In this document: positions 32,557-35,557 of the stretch, piece by piece
Layout of the letters: every line of letters begins with the position of its first letter
Numbering within the stretch: position 1 is the first letter of the stretch
Notes under the pieces: model-generated
The model's database searches: none
What the model was told of the DNA's origin: nothing
Seen by the model: only the letters and a program-made list of their open reading frames with translations
Assembly: GCA_002783265.1 (NCBI GenBank)
Contig: PFFG01000004.1
Span: 1 to 35,557 of the forward strand
From: Candidatus Gracilibacteria bacterium CG17_big_fil_post_rev_8_21_14_2_50_48_13
GTDB lineage: Bacteria > Patescibacteriota > Gracilibacteria > 1-14-2-50-48-13
Direction: 5' to 3'
Length of the DNA: 35,557 nucleotides
Made by a program: the position numbers and the translations under genes

Positions 32557-32939
32557 TGATGCTTCCGAAACCCTTGAAAAAAGAGCCAGGCTTTATCACC
32601 TTGATGACGGTTCTCCTCATCGCGGTACTCGCGGTTTCCGTGCTCCTTGGCATGTTGTTTATGTCTATTGCTGATGCGGGTACGGCATCGGCACGAACTG
32701 CGAAAGTGTATGCGGGGATTTTTGCAGATGCCTGTGCGGAAATGGGACTCCATGCCATGGCAATGGATGACAATTATACGGGGTCCAGCGCCCTCACTTT
32801 TGCTCAAGGGTCTTGTTCGTACACTGTATCTGGTTCGATGCCAAAAATTATGCAGGTGACGGGGACGAGCGATGGCGTGGTGCAACGACGTACCATTGAA
32901 AAAAACCTCTCGGGCGTGACATGGACAGAATCCACATAG
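32553..32939 (+). CDS. Minor pilin lacking Glu5, PilX/GspK-like
   Basis: A 128-aa protein: a 13-residue basic leader ending in PG, then FITLMTVLLIAVLAVSVLLG. Position 5 is Met, as in GspK and Pseudomonas-type PilX, which cap the pseudopilus tip. The helix continues to ADAGTASARTAKVYAGIFAD, followed by a small domain with two Cys. It is much smaller than GspK (over 300 aa), so PilX-like is the better label. Three ATG codons lie in a row (32553, 32556, 32559); the first gives the ATGA overlap. It is the last gene of the operon. Confidence 0.8.
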   Translation: MMMLPKPLKKEPGFITLMTVLLIAVLAVSVLLGMLFMSIADAGTASARTAKVYAGIFADACAEMGLHAMAMDDNYTGSSALTFAQGSCSYTVSGSMPKIMQVTGTSDGVVQRRTIEKNLSGVTWTEST

Positions 32940-32949
32940 CCGAGAGGTT
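32904..32949. terminator. Inverted repeat over the pilus operon end (possible terminator)
   Basis: A perfect 10-bp inverted repeat, AACCTCTCGG (32904-32913) and CCGAGAGGTT (32940-32949), with a 26-nt loop holding the last codons and stop of the PilX-like gene and a small internal TGGA/TCCA stem. A second stem, AGAGTAA / TTACTCT (32963-32969 with 32977-32983), lies over the stop of the protease gene. Neither has a T-run, so simple intrinsic termination is doubtful; they may block convergent transcripts. Confidence 0.4.
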
Positions 32950-32976
32950 GTGAGCAAGTGTAAGAGTAAGAGCTGT

Positions 32977-35557
32977 TTACTCTGTTGGCTCTTCTGCGCT
33001 CGTGCTTTTGAGTTTCGCTAAGTCGCTATCGAACAGTGCGAAGTCCATGAGCGGCATAATGGTGGCATAGGCTTCAGCGCGTGTCATGACAGGGTAAGCA
33101 AAAAGTTCTTCTTGGTCTTCTTGCATGAATTGTGCGATTTGCATGGTGTAGGTGCGTACACATGTATTGACCGCGGCAAGGTTCTTGGAGCATGCGAGGA
33201 GTTCCGTATATGCACGACCATATCGTTCCTCATAGTCTTTGTAGGTCTCCGTTGCATAGTTTCCGACGACGAAGGAAGATGTTGGCGCAAAGGAAACGGG
33301 TGTGTCGCTTGTCCATTTTTGTACGGTAATGCCTTTGCGTGGTGAGAAGACCACCTGACGCGTGGGAGAAAAATTTGCCCATTCACCTAGGTATTCCATG
33401 GAAATCTTGCGCTCTCCATAGAGGAACGTCTCGAGATTGGAGAGTGCACGGTTCGTTTCCTCGAATCGAGCTAGAGTTGGATTGCTGGTATATATCTGGA
33501 GATCGGTTTCCGTATTGTCTCCGATGGAAACGCCGGCCAACTTCGCCTTGAAGAGAAGATCAAAATGATAGATCGCTTGTGATGGCACGTAATTGTTCAG
33601 GTCTATCGATAGGTCGCGCAGGATGTTGATAACCCGTTTTGCTCCATTTGGCGTATCAATGATAGCCTCGGAAAGAAAACAGACGGAATCTGCTTTGCGG
33701 CAGGTAGTGGATTCGGGTTGGACATTATAGACACTACGAACGTACAGGGAGAGAAAATCCTTCCAGCGAAGTGCCATGTAGGGGTGGAATTCCAGTGCAT
33801 TTCTCAGAAGACCGTAGCGCACCATGCGAAGGAGAGACTGTTTATACGCATCACTCTGATCGCTTATGTCGTTGAACATGAGCCTTGTGGCCGTGAGGTA
33901 GGGATTGGGGAGTATGGTCTCACCGGATGAAGGAAGAGAGACCTTTGTGGATAAAAATTCCAACGCCTTATCAACGGTTGAGGAAATGGAGCTGGAGGGT
34001 CCTGCAATGGTCATGCTGAGATTGTAGGGCTCACCTTCGGAATCAGCGATGCCGTGGATGACGCGAAGAATACAAAGACGCATAGCTGGCAGAGGACTGC
34101 CGTCCATATCCTTCATGAGGGCATAGAAAGGGGTGGACATGCTGGTGTAGGGGAGCGCTGATTCAGGTGTCGCCTGGCAGGCAATATATCCCTCAGATCC
34201 CTGAAGGCGGATACGCTTAATGAGGCTTTTGTCGAGGCCCTCGGTTTCGCTCGCTATGACATCTTCAAGAGGTAAACCCTTTCCAGAATTAATATCTTGG
34301 GAGGTGAGGGATATGCTTGCGAAGGTGTAGAGATTACCGAAAAACTCCGTGAAACTTCCCTCATATTCACCCACCATACTTCTATCATCACTCTCAATGG
34401 ATACCTTTGGTTTGTTTAGGGAGAAAGAAAAACTTTTTTCGAGGGCTGCTGTATCCGGCTTTATTTGTAGGCCGTCGAGGACGCGTGTCACTTCGTCTTG
34501 AAGACGGACAATATTTTTTTCATCGTAGAGTGGGGCGATCACCGTTATACTTAGAGATAGCGTGGGTGAAATCTGTGCATAGTAAGAAGAAAAAACATCT
34601 CTATTGCCCTTCGTCGCATCACCACGGTTGATGGGGGTCATCATCGTGATTCCGCCAATCGTCCTTTTTGCCAAGACTTCCCACTCTGGTGTGTAGTAGC
34701 CTTTGGCTTCAAGGAAGTAGGTATATTCCTTTTCTGTTTTGAGCTCGGGGGTTTGTTCCAGCTCTACACTGACTTCGTAGACAGCAATCTCTTTTTGCGT
34801 TTTGCTTTCCATGCGTAGAGCACGGTTTTTTATGTAGTTGCTGATTTTGTAATCAGAAGGAAAGGTATACGTAAGGAGACTATCCGTCACGGATCCTTGA
34901 GCATTGATGGTATCCAGTAGGCGCTGATATGCGGCAAAGTCCACGTGCTGAGTTCGCTGTTCAGGGCTCTGTGTACTGTGTTCCTCAATAAAATCTTTTG
35001 CTTCGCGAATTGAAAGACCATAGCCTAAATTCGCATCAAAAAAACCGCCCATGGTAAAGGTCGGAATCCCAATGAGCTTTCCTGCGGGGCTTATCATTGC
35101 ACCTCCAGAGTTCCCTCCTGCAATGACGGCGTCGGTCTTGATATATTGAAATCCATTATATTCTGTGGTCCCGCTTACAATACCCTTGGTTTCTGTGATG
35201 GTATCCGCGCCAATCCAGGGGTAGCCGACAATGAGTGCATCGTTTTGCACCGTTGGCACATAGTCGTAATCCACGGGAAGGGTGGCGAATTGACTATAAT
35301 CCACCGTTTTGCCATGCACATCGATGGGATCAATTTTGAGAAGGGAAATATCCATGTCGCTGTTGCGTGCAATGAGCGATGCCGTGTAGTCACACACGGG
35401 TCGAGCCTGCGCTTGTTTTGTCATACAGACACTAAAGGCGGTAGCGAGCTGGCCCGTTCCGTCGTCCACAACGTGGTTGTTGGAGAGGATGACCCCTTGG
35501 TTATTGATAATGGAGGCGCTCCCCCAGCCGAGCATATTGACCTGGAGACCAAATTGA
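32977..35557 (-). CDS. Surface trypsin-like serine protease (HtrA-type core) with SLH-like C-terminus (5' partial)
   Basis: The frame is open from the stop at 32977 to the right edge, so the N-terminus, including any signal peptide, is missing; 852 residues follow the first internal Met. Counting from that Met, the triad is H21 (LSNNHVVDDG), D62 (SDMDISLLKID) and S143 (AGGNSGGAMIS), the S1C/HtrA pattern. There is no PDZ domain; instead a long unrecognised beta-rich region (about 190-555) follows. Segments near 560-612 (LMFNDISDQSDAYKQSLLRM, YGLLRNALEFHPYMALRWKD) and 812-830 (VMTRAEAYATIMPLMD) look like degenerate SLH repeats, which would tie it to the S-layer. It converges with the pilus operon, 37 bases between stops. 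Confidence 0.85.
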   Translation of the reverse strand, partial: QFGLQVNMLGWGSASIINNQGVILSNNHVVDDGTGQLATAFSVCMTKQAQARPVCDYTASLIARNSDMDISLLKIDPIDVHGKTVDYSQFATLPVDYDYVPTVQNDALIVGYPWIGADTITETKGIVSGTTEYNGFQYIKTDAVIAGGNSGGAMISPAGKLIGIPTFTMGGFFDANLGYGLSIREAKDFIEEHSTQSPEQRTQHVDFAAYQRLLDTINAQGSVTDSLLTYTFPSDYKISNYIKNRALRMESKTQKEIAVYEVSVELEQTPELKTEKEYTYFLEAKGYYTPEWEVLAKRTIGGITMMTPINRGDATKGNRDVFSSYYAQISPTLSLSITVIAPLYDEKNIVRLQDEVTRVLDGLQIKPDTAALEKSFSFSLNKPKVSIESDDRSMVGEYEGSFTEFFGNLYTFASISLTSQDINSGKGLPLEDVIASETEGLDKSLIKRIRLQGSEGYIACQATPESALPYTSMSTPFYALMKDMDGSPLPAMRLCILRVIHGIADSEGEPYNLSMTIAGPSSSISSTVDKALEFLSTKVSLPSSGETILPNPYLTATRLMFNDISDQSDAYKQSLLRMVRYGLLRNALEFHPYMALRWKDFLSLYVRSVYNVQPESTTCRKADSVCFLSEAIIDTPNGAKRVINILRDLSIDLNNYVPSQAIYHFDLLFKAKLAGVSIGDNTETDLQIYTSNPTLARFEETNRALSNLETFLYGERKISMEYLGEWANFSPTRQVVFSPRKGITVQKWTSDTPVSFAPTSSFVVGNYATETYKDYEERYGRAYTELLACSKNLAAVNTCVRTYTMQIAQFMQEDQEELFAYPVMTRAEAYATIMPLMDFALFDSDLAKLKSTSAEEPTE

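Noticed and set aside
1-35557. CRISPR arrays, tRNA or rRNA genes, insertion sequences, prophage
   Set aside because: I looked for regular spaced repeats, tRNA cloverleaf ends, transposase motifs and terminal inverted repeats and saw none.

Overview
The window is gene-dense bacterial chromosome. It holds 36 protein-coding genes, two of them cut by the window ends. I see no RNA genes, CRISPR array or insertion sequence, and no gene-free stretch over 300 bases. TGA acts as a normal stop in several tightly overlapping gene pairs, so the TGA-glycine code of Gracilibacteria/Absconditabacteria is excluded. SLH-type surface proteins, a compact type IV pilus operon, kinases of the SHQLRTPLTAMKW type, very short leaders and few Shine-Dalgarno (SD) sequences suggest a Candidate Phyla Radiation member. 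A Peregrinibacteria-like lineage fits best. This placement is inference, not proof.

Region 1 (1-7672) carries small, mostly unrelated metabolic enzymes on both strands. They are a DUF1905 protein, a secreted SLH protein, a deaminase-methyltransferase fusion, a Nudix hydrolase, a HAD phosphatase, two small P-loop kinases around a 2H phosphoesterase, CsaA and an APH-fold kinase. An identical 30-bp promoter/leader segment precedes two of these genes. Region 2 (7716-11633) has two orphan genes, each with its own consensus promoter, SD and terminator, followed by a lactate-permease-family transporter and a DEAD-box helicase.

Region 3 (11696-17250) is the most distinctive part. A PepSY-like sensor kinase and an OmpR-type regulator sit upstream of a coupled operon. 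That operon encodes a secreted low-complexity protein, a single-chain ferredoxin / FAD-NAD(P)H reductase / ferric-reductase-like membrane fusion, an Ig-like membrane protein and a signal-less ApbE flavin transferase. The same CTGAAGA-N4-CTGAAGA direct repeat lies exactly 7 nt upstream of the -10 box of both the regulator gene and the redox operon, which predicts a self-regulated regulon. Region 4 (17269-24401) has a heterodimeric ABC exporter with one degenerate ATP site behind a GFA-like zinc protein, a divergent ABC-F ATPase with an ATP-grasp ligase, and a lipoprotein with two Ig-like repeats.

Region 5 (24566-32939) is a type IV pilus / type II secretion-like locus: a major pilin, a large membrane histidine kinase, a single-domain response regulator, PilB, PilC and four minor pilins in close order. 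PilD, PilT and PilMNO are not in the window. A surface trypsin-like protease with SLH-like C-terminal segments converges on the operon and runs off the right edge.
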